Source: Flavobacterium sp. LMO8
GTDB lineage: Bacteria; Bacteroidota; Bacteroidia; Flavobacteriales; Flavobacteriaceae
Direction of reading: 5' to 3'
Assembly (NCBI RefSeq): GCF_009495755.1
Contig: NZ_WIBJ01000027.1
Coordinates: 1-64,000, forward strand
Length of the DNA: 64,000 nucleotides
A program made the position numbers and the translations under genes. Shown here in pieces: positions 24,560-32,839 of this stretch. The notes beneath the pieces are model-generated. The model ran no database searches. It was given only the letters and a program-made list of their open reading frames with translations, and had not been told where the DNA came from. Numbering within the stretch: the stretch's first letter is position 1; each line of letters opens with the position of its first letter.

Positions 24560-25627
24560 TTACACGGAATAATCTTCAAAAGCTTTGTAAATCAATTCGT
24601 TATCTGATTCTTGATTGATTTTAATTTTCCCAATTCCGTCAAGTAATGCAAATTGCACTTTTCCAAACTCATTTTTCTTGTCAAAAATCAGCAGTTCAAT
24701 TATTTTTTTGATATCAATTTGTGAGAATTCAATTCGTTCAAAAATATCATTGATGATGTATTTGATTTCTTGATATTCTTCGTTTGTCAATAATTCTTTT
24801 TCTCTGGAAATAAAGCTTTCTAATATCATTCCAACCGCTATAGCTTCGCCATGAAGTAAACTTGTTTTGTTGTCATTTTCTAAGAAATAACTTTCGATTG
24901 CATGACCTAAAGTATGACCAAAATTTAATGATTTTCTAATTCCATTCTCGGTTAAATCTTCACAAACAATAGTGTTTTTTATTTGAATAGATTGATGAAT
25001 TAATTCGTTTAAATTATCTGTATTTAAGCTTTTTAAGTCTTTAAATTTATCCCAATATTTTTTATCAAAAATCAATCCGTGTTTTAACATTTCAGCCAAG
25101 CCAGAACGCATTTCGTTTTGAGGTAACGTACTTAAAAATTGCGTATCAACAATCACAGCTTTAGGTTCTCGAATGATTCCAATTTGATTTTTTAAATTTC
25201 CTAAATCGACACCATTTTTTCCTCCAATTGAAGCATCAACCATGGAAAGTAAAGATGTTGGAATATTAATAAAATCTATTCCTCTTTTAAAAGTACAAGC
25301 GACAAATCCGCCTAAATCAGAAATTACGCCACCACCTAAATTAATTAGAATGCTTTTTCTATCGCCACCTAAATCCGACAAGGCTCCCCAAACTTCTGTG
25401 CAAGTAGCAATATTTTTATGAATTTCGCCAACCTCTAATTCGATGATTTCAATTTCAATTTCAGTTGCCAAATTGTTTAATAAATGTGGTAAACAATACT
25501 TAGAAGTATTTTCGTCAACTAAAATAAAAATCTTAGAATAATGAGATGGTTTTAGCATTTCTACCAAAGTTTCATATCCTTTAGAATCAAAGTAAACACT
25601 ATAATTGTTGGCTGTAATTGTTTGCAT
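24560..25627 (-). CDS. aroB: 3-dehydroquinate synthase
   Basis: AroB makes dehydroquinate from DAHP, the second step of the shikimate pathway. The 355-residue protein has the NAD-binding GGDRKSILINLGGG and GGVISDLGGFVACTFKRG (about residues 88-116), FINIPTSLLSMVDASIGGKNG, and the zinc ligands in LNFGHTLGHAIES and LLHGEAIAVGM. It is separate from aroC at 35393. It is divergent from the proline dehydrogenase gene. Confidence 0.96.
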   Translation of the reverse strand: MQTITANNYSVYFDSKGYETLVEMLKPSHYSKIFILVDENTSKYCLPHLLNNLATEIEIEIIELEVGEIHKNIATCTEVWGALSDLGGDRKSILINLGGGVISDLGGFVACTFKRGIDFINIPTSLLSMVDASIGGKNGVDLGNLKNQIGIIREPKAVIVDTQFLSTLPQNEMRSGLAEMLKHGLIFDKKYWDKFKDLKSLNTDNLNELIHQSIQIKNTIVCEDLTENGIRKSLNFGHTLGHAIESYFLENDNKTSLLHGEAIAVGMILESFISREKELLTNEEYQEIKYIINDIFERIEFSQIDIKKIIELLIFDKKNEFGKVQFALLDGIGKIKINQESDNELIYKAFEDYSV

Positions 25628-25691
25628 GTAAAAAGCTTGAATTTTATTGCAAAATAAGGCATTTTTTATTTAAAATTCGTAAAAACTGATG

Positions 25692-25699
25692 TATATTTG
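25692..25699 (+). promoter_or_regulatory. -7 element of the proline dehydrogenase gene
   Basis: TATATTTG fits TAnnTTTG and lies 24 bases before the ATG at 25723. No good -33 element is seen. Confidence 0.45.
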
Positions 25700-25722
25700 T
25701 GTCGCTTTTTATCAAAAATATC

Positions 25723-26889
25723 ATGAATATAATATTTGACAATACACAAGTTGCTTTTTCTTTAAAAAGTGATACCGAATTAGAAAGAGCTTATTTTCTT
25801 TTCAAACTAATTGCAAGTCAGCCACTTGTTAAAATAGGTACTGCCGTTACAAATTTCGCTCTTAAAGCCCATTTACCTGTTGAAGGATTGATTCGTTCAA
25901 CCGTTTTTGATCATTTTTGTGGTGGAGTTAATGAAGTAGATTGTCTAAAAGTGGTAGATAATATGTTTACCAAAGGAGTTTCTTCGGTTTTGGATTATTC
26001 TGTTGAAGGAAAAGAAGAAGAAGCACAATTTGATGCTGCTTTAGAAATGACTTTAAAAACAATTGAATTTGCAAGAGAACGTGAAGCTATTCCTTTTGCT
26101 GTTTTTAAACCAACAGGTTTCGGTCGTTTAGATTTATATGAAAAAGTAGGAGAGAAGGCAGTTTTAACAGAAGCGGAACAACAAGAATGGAATCGTGTAA
26201 TTGCTCGTTTTGATTTGGCTTGTAAAACTGCACATGAAAAAGATGTTTTATTATTAATTGACGCAGAGGAAAGTTGGATGCAAGATGCTGCAGATGCTAT
26301 GGTTGCTGATATGATGTGCAAATACAACAAACAAAAAGCTATTGTTTTCAATACGTTACAAATGTACCGTTGGGACAGATTAGATTACTTGAAAAGTTTA
26401 CACGAACAAGCAAAATCGGAAGGTTTCTACATTGGAATGAAATTAGTTCGTGGCGCTTATATGGAAAAAGAAAATGATAGAGCTGCTGAACGTGGATTGA
26501 AATCGCCAATTTGTGTTTCTAAAGAAGCTACAGATATTAATTATGATGCAGCAGTTTTATACATGATTGAAAATATTGATAAAATGGCAATTTTTGCAGG
26601 AACTCACAATGAAGAAAGTTCATATAAGTTAATGCAATTAATGGCTGAAAAAGGAATTGATAAAAATGATAAACGTATCTTTTTCGGTCAATTATTAGGA
26701 ATGAGTGATAACATCAGTTTTAATTTGGCTGAAAATGGATATAATGTTGCTAAATATTTACCTTTTGGTCCAGTAAGAGATGTGATGCCTTATTTAATTA
26801 GAAGAGCAGAAGAAAATACTTCAGTTGCTGGACAAACCAGTAGAGAGTTAACATTAATTAAGAAAGAGAAGGAAAGAAGAAAGTTATAA
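25723..26889 (+). CDS. Proline dehydrogenase
   Basis: The enzyme oxidises proline to pyrroline-5-carboxylate with FAD. The ATG at 25723 gives 388 residues; an upstream GTG would include the promoter. The TIM-barrel FAD enzyme motifs are present: VLLLIDAEESWMQ, FNTLQMYRW, GMKLVRGAYMEKE, FAGTHNEES and YLPFGPVRDVMPYLIRRAEEN. It is a monofunctional enzyme without the P5C dehydrogenase of PutA. Confidence 0.93.
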   Translation: MNIIFDNTQVAFSLKSDTELERAYFLFKLIASQPLVKIGTAVTNFALKAHLPVEGLIRSTVFDHFCGGVNEVDCLKVVDNMFTKGVSSVLDYSVEGKEEEAQFDAALEMTLKTIEFAREREAIPFAVFKPTGFGRLDLYEKVGEKAVLTEAEQQEWNRVIARFDLACKTAHEKDVLLLIDAEESWMQDAADAMVADMMCKYNKQKAIVFNTLQMYRWDRLDYLKSLHEQAKSEGFYIGMKLVRGAYMEKENDRAAERGLKSPICVSKEATDINYDAAVLYMIENIDKMAIFAGTHNEESSYKLMQLMAEKGIDKNDKRIFFGQLLGMSDNISFNLAENGYNVAKYLPFGPVRDVMPYLIRRAEENTSVAGQTSRELTLIKKEKERRKL

Positions 26890-26938
26890 AAAAAAATAAT
26901 TCTATATTTTTTTAAGATTAGACTTTTGATATTAATAT

Positions 26939-26990
26939 AAACTGTGTAAGTTAATAATGATTTTAAGAATCGTTTTAACTTACACAGTTT
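26939..26990. terminator. Long hairpin between convergent proline dehydrogenase and YceI genes
   Basis: A perfect 16-base inverted repeat (AAACTGTGTAAGTTAA, 26939-26954, against 26975-26990) encloses a 20-base loop. It lies 50 bases after the proline dehydrogenase stop and 93 bases before the end of the convergent yceI-like gene, which fits termination for both. There is no clean T tract, so a processing or mRNA-stability role is possible. Confidence 0.6.
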
Positions 26991-27082
26991 TAGGTTGTGA
27001 TTTATGTATGAAATAGAAAGTTTTAAATTACATATTTAGGATTATTACGTAATAAGTATTATTGTTATTTAAGCTTTCCAAA

Positions 27083-27646
27083 TTAAAATACTAACTTAAC
27101 AGTTAATTCGAAATCGTCATAAATAGTTTTATCTCCTAAGTCTGAGAAGAAACTTCCTGAACCATATTTTATATCGTATTTAGTTCTATCCACTTTTAAT
27201 GTAGTTGAAGCAGTATTCCCATCAACGGTTAATTCAAATTTGATTGGGTTAGTGATTCCTTTGATAGTTAAATCAGCAGTTACAGCATAAACTCCATTGC
27301 TTTTTTCTCCAATAGTTTTGAATACTAAAGTAGCTGTTGGGAATTTTTCAACTCCAAAGAAATCATCTGATTTTAAGTGCCCATCTAAATTAGCTTTTCC
27401 TTTTCCTTCTAAATCAGTAGTATTGATGGTTGTCATATCAACAGTAAAGTTTCCGTTTACTACTTTTTTCCCTTTAAATACTATAGCACCTTCTTTTAAA
27501 GCAATTGTACCTTCGTGTGCACCAGTTACTTTTTTACCTACCCAGTTGATTTTACTTTTAGATACATCCACTTTTTTTGATTGTGCATTAGCTGCAAATG
27601 ATACGAAAGCTACTAGAGCTAAAGCAATTGATTTGAAATTTTTCAT
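27083..27646 (-). CDS. YceI-family exported lipid-binding-like protein
   Basis: The 187-residue protein has a signal peptide (cleavage near residue 21, AANA before Q) and a YceI-type lipocalin-like barrel: SKINWVGKKVTGAHEG, GNFTVDMTTINTTD, LKSDDFFGVEKFPTATLVF and VTADLTIKGITNPI. Family members bind isoprenoid or other hydrophobic molecules in the periplasm. It is the last gene of the MarR-nitroreductase-YceI unit, with 32 bases to the nitroreductase. Confidence 0.9.
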   Translation of the reverse strand: MKNFKSIALALVAFVSFAANAQSKKVDVSKSKINWVGKKVTGAHEGTIALKEGAIVFKGKKVVNGNFTVDMTTINTTDLEGKGKANLDGHLKSDDFFGVEKFPTATLVFKTIGEKSNGVYAVTADLTIKGITNPIKFELTVDGNTASTTLKVDRTKYDIKYGSGSFFSDLGDKTIYDDFELTVKLVF

Positions 27647-27678
27647 GTTTAAAATTGTTTTAAATGTTAATTAATTTA

Positions 27679-28311
27679 TTAAATAATAGTAAATAATTCT
27701 TGTTTTGGTTTTCTCACTTTTGCATAGTGTTGTGTTGCATCTTCTTCATGGCGGTATCCAACAGCTGCTACTAACGAAGCGTTTAATCCTAATGCATTGA
27801 AACCTAAAATTTCATTGTATTTTTCTGGTTCAAATCCTTCCATCGGCGTAACATCGATTTTTAATTCAGCAGCAGCATTCATTAAGTTAGCTAAAGCTAA
27901 ATAGGTTTGTTTTGATGTCCAAACTGATTTTTGGTCTACTGGTAAAGAAACAATTTTCGATTTCATAAAATCTGAATATCCTTTTAAATCGTCAACTGAC
28001 AAACCTCTTGTAATTGCAATGTTTTGTACATATTCATCAATGTGATTTTCTTGTACATCTACAATGTTAGCGAATACCAATAGGTGAGAAGCATCTACAA
28101 TTTGCGATTGTCCCCAAGAAGCCGGTTGTAACTTGGTTCTAACTTCTGGATTTTCGATGATGAATACTTTGTATAACTGTAAACCATAAGAAGAAGAACT
28201 CAATTGGATTGCTTCTTTTAATGTTTCAAAATCAGCAGCAGATATTTTTTTTGCTGCATCAAATTTTTTGGTGGCATAGCGCCATTTTTGGTTTTCTATA
28301 AAATGACTCAT
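27679..28311 (-). CDS. NAD(P)H-dependent nitroreductase-family flavoprotein
   Basis: The 210-residue protein is an NfsB-like FMN oxidoreductase: WRYATKKFDAAKKIS and LSSSSYGLQLYKVFII for FMN binding near the N-terminus, QTYLALANLMNAAAELKIDVTPMEGF in the middle and LVAAVGYRHEED near the end. It may reduce quinones or nitroaromatics. The upstream MarR gene in the same unit suggests induction by such compounds. Confidence 0.88.
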   Translation of the reverse strand: MSHFIENQKWRYATKKFDAAKKISAADFETLKEAIQLSSSSYGLQLYKVFIIENPEVRTKLQPASWGQSQIVDASHLLVFANIVDVQENHIDEYVQNIAITRGLSVDDLKGYSDFMKSKIVSLPVDQKSVWTSKQTYLALANLMNAAAELKIDVTPMEGFEPEKYNEILGFNALGLNASLVAAVGYRHEEDATQHYAKVRKPKQELFTII

Positions 28312-28326
28312 AATAATTTTTGGGTT

Positions 28327-28779
28327 TTAATTTCTAAATTTTTCAAGCAATTCGTTTAATAATTCTAATTCTGCAACGGTCAAATTTTGAGAAAAAGATT
28401 TCTCGTGAGCTTCCACCATTGGATCTAATTGTAATAAAAGTTCCAAACCTTTCTCGGTAATGGTAATTTCCATTTTACGACGATTGATAGGGCAAACTTC
28501 TCTAAGCACTAATTCTTTTAATAACAATTTGTCTACTAAACGTGTGGTGTTACTGGTTTTCGCAATCATGCGTTCTTGTATCATACACATATTAGCAGGC
28601 TTTCCTTTCTGACCTCTTAAGATGCGCAAGACATTAAATTGTTCAGGTGAAAGGTCAAATGGTTTTAATATCTCATTAAACTTTTCCGATATGACATTTT
28701 GAGTATACATCACGTTAAGTAATGTTTTCTTTTCCATTGCCATTGGAGTATTCGGTTTTATGATTTCTTCTATTCTCAT
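28327..28779 (-). CDS. MarR-family transcriptional regulator
   Basis: From the ATG at 28779 the protein has 150 residues, normal for MarR. A start at 28836 would encode an unnatural 19-residue extension over two operators, so I reject it. The winged helix spans about residues 35-115 (LSPEQFNVLRILRGQKG, RMIAKTSNTTRLVDKLLLKEL, RRKMEITITEKG). It begins an operon with the nitroreductase gene 15 bases downstream and the YceI gene. Two ATTTGT-type palindromes upstream suggest autorepression. Confidence 0.88.
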   Translation of the reverse strand: MRIEEIIKPNTPMAMEKKTLLNVMYTQNVISEKFNEILKPFDLSPEQFNVLRILRGQKGKPANMCMIQERMIAKTSNTTRLVDKLLLKELVLREVCPINRRKMEITITEKGLELLLQLDPMVEAHEKSFSQNLTVAELELLNELLEKFRN

Positions 28780-28792
28780 TTGCTGTTGTAAA

Positions 28793-28838
28793 ATTTGTAT
28801 GCACAAATGTAGTAATAATTTTATTTGTATGTACAAAT
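28793..28838. promoter_or_regulatory. Pair of MarR-type palindromic operators
   Basis: Two 16-base palindromes, ATTTGTATGCACAAAT (28793-28808) and ATTTGTATGTACAAAT (28823-28838), have centres exactly 30 bp apart and lie 14-59 bases upstream of the MarR start. ATTTGT half sites are on the same helical face, roughly three turns apart. Confidence 0.7.
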
Positions 28839-29109
28839 GTTTAATAAATTTTTGTTAAAGTTTTAAAATTATATTATTTAATTGCAATATTTTAAAAAAA
28901 AAGTTAAAAAACTTAGATTAAATACTAGGTAAAGTAGTTTTTAAATATTGAAATTGAGTAAATATGAGATGTTTGTATGTATAATGAATTTAACATATCT
29001 TTATAATAAATAAAGAAGATTTTTATATCAATATTATATAATGTGATGGTTTTTAGCTTAAAAGTAAGATATATTATTATGTGTTTAGTATTTAATTGTT
29101 ATAGAGCTA
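28839..29109. other. Intergenic region, very AT-rich
   Basis: The gap between the MarR start (28779) and the endonuclease stop (29167) is 387 bp. Outside the operator pair and the terminator at 29110-29147 it contains long A/T stretches without a supported gene, RNA or repeat. Confidence 0.4.
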
Positions 29110-29147
29110 AATACAAAAAATCCACTAAAGAGCGGATTTTTTGTATT
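29110..29147 (-). terminator. Terminator after the endonuclease gene
   Basis: AATACAAAAAATCC (29110-29123) and GGATTTTTTGTATT (29134-29147) form a 14-bp stem with a ten-base loop. It is 19 bases after the endonuclease stop, and its T-rich arm serves as the U tract on either strand. Confidence 0.8.
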
Positions 29148-29166
29148 AAATTTATTTAAGGTTTTT

Positions 29167-30258
29167 TTAATTTACAATAACTTTCTTAGTTGCTACTCCA
29201 TTTTCAGAAGCCATTTGAACTAAATAAAACCCACTTGATAAATTATTTACTTTGTAAGAATTATCAACTCGTGTAGGGTTTTTAATTTCTTGAATAATTT
29301 GTCCGTTGATGTTGTATAAAACAATCGATTTTAATTCGGTTTCAGATGAAATTGTAATTTCGTTATTGATTGCTGGATTTGGATAAATTGAAATTGAATT
29401 TTCTAAAACAAAACTTTCTGTTGAAAGTGTAGCACATTGTGTTGGGTATATTTGGCAAACATAATCAGGATTGTCAATAAATGGATTTCTGTTATTTTGT
29501 CTTGCATAGATAGCATTATTTCTATCAATTTCTCTCTGACTAACAGGGTCATTTAAATGCCATGTAATTAGAATATTTAAAAAAGTATTATTAAAAACTT
29601 GATTAGAAGTACCATTAAACATGACATAAGACCAACCAGCTACTTGATCTTCATATCTTGTTGCAAAATAGAAAAACATTCTAGCAATATCACCTTTGAA
29701 CTCATTTATAGGTTCAAATACAACACTAGAATATCCAGCAGAATAACCAGAATTTAAATTATTCCCTTTTTTTGAACCATTTGTATAGGTGTTAGAAGCT
29801 ACATTTACTCTACCAAAAGGATCATTTCCTCTTTGTCCATTTATATATTTATCAGATGGAACAACAAAATGGGCATCTGAATACATTGGTGTAGCTGAAC
29901 TAAATACAGATTGAGGAATAATATGTTCTCTATTGTACTTTTGACATTCTGATGTTCCTCCAGAACCATCATCTTGGTTTGTACCATAAGTAAAAGCGCA
30001 TTCTGGTCCAGTAGGATTTTCAGTGTACATATCTAACATGGTTCCATCATTTTCGTAATACGAATCAATATCAGAAGTTGTATAGGTTACATATAAACCA
30101 GCATAACCTTGATCAGTATGACCATTTATAATGTTAAATAACTGTGTTTTTAAAGTGTAACCACTTCCAGTTGCAGTACTATAATATCCTACAGGAATTT
30201 GTGTAAATCCAATAACTGAACACAATAAAAATGCTAATAAGGTAAAGTTCTTTTTCAT
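29167..30258 (-). CDS. Secreted endonuclease I with T9SS type A sorting domain
   Basis: The 363-residue protein has a signal peptide (cleavage near residue 19), an endonuclease I domain (about residues 25-265) with the active-site segment YNREHIIPQSVFSS and the following SDAHFVVPSDKYINGQRGN, and a C-terminal T9SS sorting domain (SIYPNPAINNEITIS near residue 288, ending ATKKVIVN). It should be secreted through the type IX system as a nonspecific nuclease, useful for DNA as a phosphate source. The start is three bases after the stop of the RNA methyltransferase gene. Confidence 0.92.
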   Translation of the reverse strand: MKKNFTLLAFLLCSVIGFTQIPVGYYSTATGSGYTLKTQLFNIINGHTDQGYAGLYVTYTTSDIDSYYENDGTMLDMYTENPTGPECAFTYGTNQDDGSGGTSECQKYNREHIIPQSVFSSATPMYSDAHFVVPSDKYINGQRGNDPFGRVNVASNTYTNGSKKGNNLNSGYSAGYSSVVFEPINEFKGDIARMFFYFATRYEDQVAGWSYVMFNGTSNQVFNNTFLNILITWHLNDPVSQREIDRNNAIYARQNNRNPFIDNPDYVCQIYPTQCATLSTESFVLENSISIYPNPAINNEITISSETELKSIVLYNINGQIIQEIKNPTRVDNSYKVNNLSSGFYLVQMASENGVATKKVIVN

Positions 30259-30261
30259 AAA

Positions 30262-31479
30262 CTATTTGTTTTTTCTTTCTAATAATGCCATGTAAAATCC
30301 GTCGAAACCGCTTTCACTTGCTAATACTTTTTGGTCTTTAACAAAAGTAAACTCTTTTCCAATTTCGGTACTTAAGAAATGCTTAATTTGTTCTTGATTT
30401 TCAGATGGTAACACCGAACAAGTTGCATACACTAATTTTCCGCCTGGTTTTACAATTTTTGAGTAATTTTCTAATACTTCTGCCTGAACTTTACGAATGT
30501 TATCAATAAATTCAGGTTGTAATTTCCATTTGCTATCCGGGTTTCTTTTTAAAACTCCTAATCCACTACAAGGCGCATCGATTAAAACTCTATCCGCTTT
30601 TTCGTGTAATTTTTTTATAGTTTTAGTACTTTCAATTACTCTAGGTTCAATATTGAAAGCGCCATTTCTTTTAGCTCTAATTTTTAATTGCTTTAATTTA
30701 CTTTCATATAAATCCATAGCAATTAATTGTCCTTTGTTTTCCATTAAAGAAGCCAAATGCAAGGTTTTACCACCAGCACCAGCACAAGTATCCACAACTC
30801 GCATTCCTGGCTGAACATCTAAGAAATAGGCCACTAATTGAGAAGAAGCATCTTGTACTTCAAACAAACCGTCTTTAAAAGCGTCTGTTAAAAATACATT
30901 AGCTCTTTCGGTTAAAATTAAAGCGTCTGGATACTCTTTATGAAACTCGGTTTCAATATTCAAGTCCATTAAAATGGCTCTTAATTTTTCTTTAGTGGTT
31001 TTTAGACGATTTACTCTTAAAATAACCTTTGCTTGTTTATTTTGAGCAGCAATTTCTTTTGACCAAGTTTCTTCACCCAATTCCTTAACACCTAATTCAT
31101 CCATCCAATCTGGAATAGATTCTTTGAATTTTCTAGTTTTTGTTAATTCGTCAAATTTTCCTTTGATTCTTCTTACAGGAGTTTCTTCAAAATATTTCCA
31201 ATCGGGTAGGGTGTAACCTCTTAATACAGCCCAAACTGCAAAAATTCTCCAAACATTGTCTCTTTCAAATGGTTCTTTTACTTCTGCAATTTCAACATAT
31301 AAACGTTTCCATCTTACAATTTCATAAATGGTTTCTGCAACGAATTTTCTATCGCTACTTCCCCAACGCTTGTCTTTTTTAAGTGCTCTAGCAACCACTT
31401 TATCAGCGTATTCACCTTCGTTAAAAATCGCCATAAGCGAATCGATTGTTGTGAATACTAAATTTCTGTGTAATCTCAT
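30262..31479 (-). CDS. RsmB/NOP-family RNA (cytosine-5)-methyltransferase
   Basis: The 405-residue protein has an N-terminal NusB-like region (FNEGEYADKVVARALKKD) and a SAM domain with VVDTCAGAGGKTLHLASLM, IDAPCSGLGVLKRNPDSKW (motif IV cysteine) and YATCSVLPSENQEQI (catalytic motif VI cysteine). It probably makes m5C in rRNA. A TATCTTTG promoter element (minus strand, 31508-31501) lies just upstream. Confidence 0.9.
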   Translation of the reverse strand: MRLHRNLVFTTIDSLMAIFNEGEYADKVVARALKKDKRWGSSDRKFVAETIYEIVRWKRLYVEIAEVKEPFERDNVWRIFAVWAVLRGYTLPDWKYFEETPVRRIKGKFDELTKTRKFKESIPDWMDELGVKELGEETWSKEIAAQNKQAKVILRVNRLKTTKEKLRAILMDLNIETEFHKEYPDALILTERANVFLTDAFKDGLFEVQDASSQLVAYFLDVQPGMRVVDTCAGAGGKTLHLASLMENKGQLIAMDLYESKLKQLKIRAKRNGAFNIEPRVIESTKTIKKLHEKADRVLIDAPCSGLGVLKRNPDSKWKLQPEFIDNIRKVQAEVLENYSKIVKPGGKLVYATCSVLPSENQEQIKHFLSTEIGKEFTFVKDQKVLASESGFDGFYMALLERKNK

Positions 31480-31523
31480 TTTTTATTTTAAATCAGCCTG
31501 CAAAGATACGAATAAAAATAAAA

Positions 31524-31547
31524 AAAGCTGCCAAATTTGACAGCTTT
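31524..31547 (-). terminator. Terminator after the Arg/Asn-rich exported protein gene
   Basis: AAAGCTG (31524-31530) pairs with CAGCTTT (31541-31547), continued by CAAATTTG inside. On the minus strand a T tract follows. It lies five bases after the stop at 31553. Confidence 0.75.
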
Positions 31548-31552
31548 AATAT

Positions 31553-32683
31553 TTATCCTCTTCCACCAGCTCTTGAACCCGAACCTCTAGAGTTTGAATC
31601 GCCTCTAGGAGCGCTACTTCTAGATTGAGAGTTTCCTCTTGACATATTTCCTCTTGCTTCAGAATTAGCCCTATTTACATTAGTATTTACAGTTGTATTT
31701 CTTTCTCTAGATGAATTGTTTCTGTTCTCAGTATATTGTCTATTTCCGTTTGAACGTGAACCTTCGTTTCTTGTTCTAGTTTCAGTAGCTACTCTTGTTC
31801 CTGAGTTACCTCTTAAACCTTCAGACCTTGTTCTTGAGGGAGTTGGAGTAGCTCTTGTTTCTCTATTTCCACGTGTTTCATTAGTAGCAGTTCTAGTGTT
31901 GTTTCTGTTTATTTCACTTCTGTTTCTTGGTGTCGTGATATTTCTTCTTGAATCTAATTCATGTCGGTTTGAATATCCTGAGTTTCTATGTGCGAATGAA
32001 CGATTTGGATGCAATCTTTCGTAACCATTTCCTCTTCTTCCATAATAGTTGTTATAAACTGAAGCACATCTTCTGTGTGAAACATAATGATAACTATGAC
32101 CAAAATTGATATGAACATGAATGTGATTTCTGTATCTAAAAATTGGGAATGGATTCCAATAGCTATAATAACTAGGATAATAACCCCAATACCAAGATGA
32201 ATAATACGGACGATAGTTTCCTACCCAAAATGTATTATAAACTATAGGAGTATGAACATAAACTGGTTCGTAAATATAATTCGTACCATACATGTAAACG
32301 TCACCAACAACCTGAACTTGAACACGGTTATTACTATCGCGATCTACTTCAATGGTAGCTACATCTTGAAAAACATCTTTTTCTAAAACCGCTTGCACTA
32401 CAACTAAGTGTACATTTCCTTCAACTGTTTCAATAACTCTTAAATAATCAACATAATTGTCGTTATTCAAATCTAAGTTTGAAATTTGTGTTTTTGGATC
32501 GTTCAATCTTCTTTCAAAATCTTCCAAGTCTTTTGCATCACCAAAAACAGTTGCAACCGCTCTTAAATCTAAGTTGTCGCTGATATCCGAATTTTTTGCT
32601 GTAACCGTAGTTTTTTCTTGAGCAAAAAGTGAACCTATCGTCAATGAAGCCAGTAAGCTCAGATGTATCAATTTAGTTTTCAT
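31553..32683 (-). CDS. Exported protein with Tyr/Trp-rich middle and Arg/Asn/Ser/Gly-rich tail
   Basis: The 376-residue protein has a signal peptide (cleavage after SLFA), a folded N-terminal domain (residues 30-135; ATVFGDAKDLEDFERRLND, LDLNNDNYVDYLRVIE, EVDRDSNNRVQVQVVG), a Tyr/Trp-rich segment (about 136-200) and a 170-residue disordered tail dominated by Arg, Asn, Ser, Gly and Thr. It is a flavobacterial family without known function. The basic tail could bind polyanionic surface material. Confidence 0.75.
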   Translation of the reverse strand: MKTKLIHLSLLASLTIGSLFAQEKTTVTAKNSDISDNLDLRAVATVFGDAKDLEDFERRLNDPKTQISNLDLNNDNYVDYLRVIETVEGNVHLVVVQAVLEKDVFQDVATIEVDRDSNNRVQVQVVGDVYMYGTNYIYEPVYVHTPIVYNTFWVGNYRPYYSSWYWGYYPSYYSYWNPFPIFRYRNHIHVHINFGHSYHYVSHRRCASVYNNYYGRRGNGYERLHPNRSFAHRNSGYSNRHELDSRRNITTPRNRSEINRNNTRTATNETRGNRETRATPTPSRTRSEGLRGNSGTRVATETRTRNEGSRSNGNRQYTENRNNSSRERNTTVNTNVNRANSEARGNMSRGNSQSRSSAPRGDSNSRGSGSRAGGRG

Positions 32684-32793
32684 AATATTTTCGTTTAAGG
32701 GTTCTTATTTTTATATTTCATAATTCAATTACTATGCCAAAGTTTTTCATAACGATTCAAGATGTTGATAATCAATGATTTATAAAATATATT

Positions 32794-32822
32794 TTTGCTT
32801 TGAAACATTTCCATTATATTTG
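32794..32822 (+). promoter_or_regulatory. Promoter of the beta-propeller gene
   Basis: TTTG (32794-32797), 17 bases, then TATATTTG (32815-32822) match the Bacteroidota consensus. The ATG follows at 32840. Confidence 0.65.
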
Positions 32823-32839
32823 AAAATAAAACCAATCCA

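Noticed and set aside
28780..28836. Longer MarR-family start
   Set aside because: The added residues cover one operator and part of the other, and do not match the family N-terminus.
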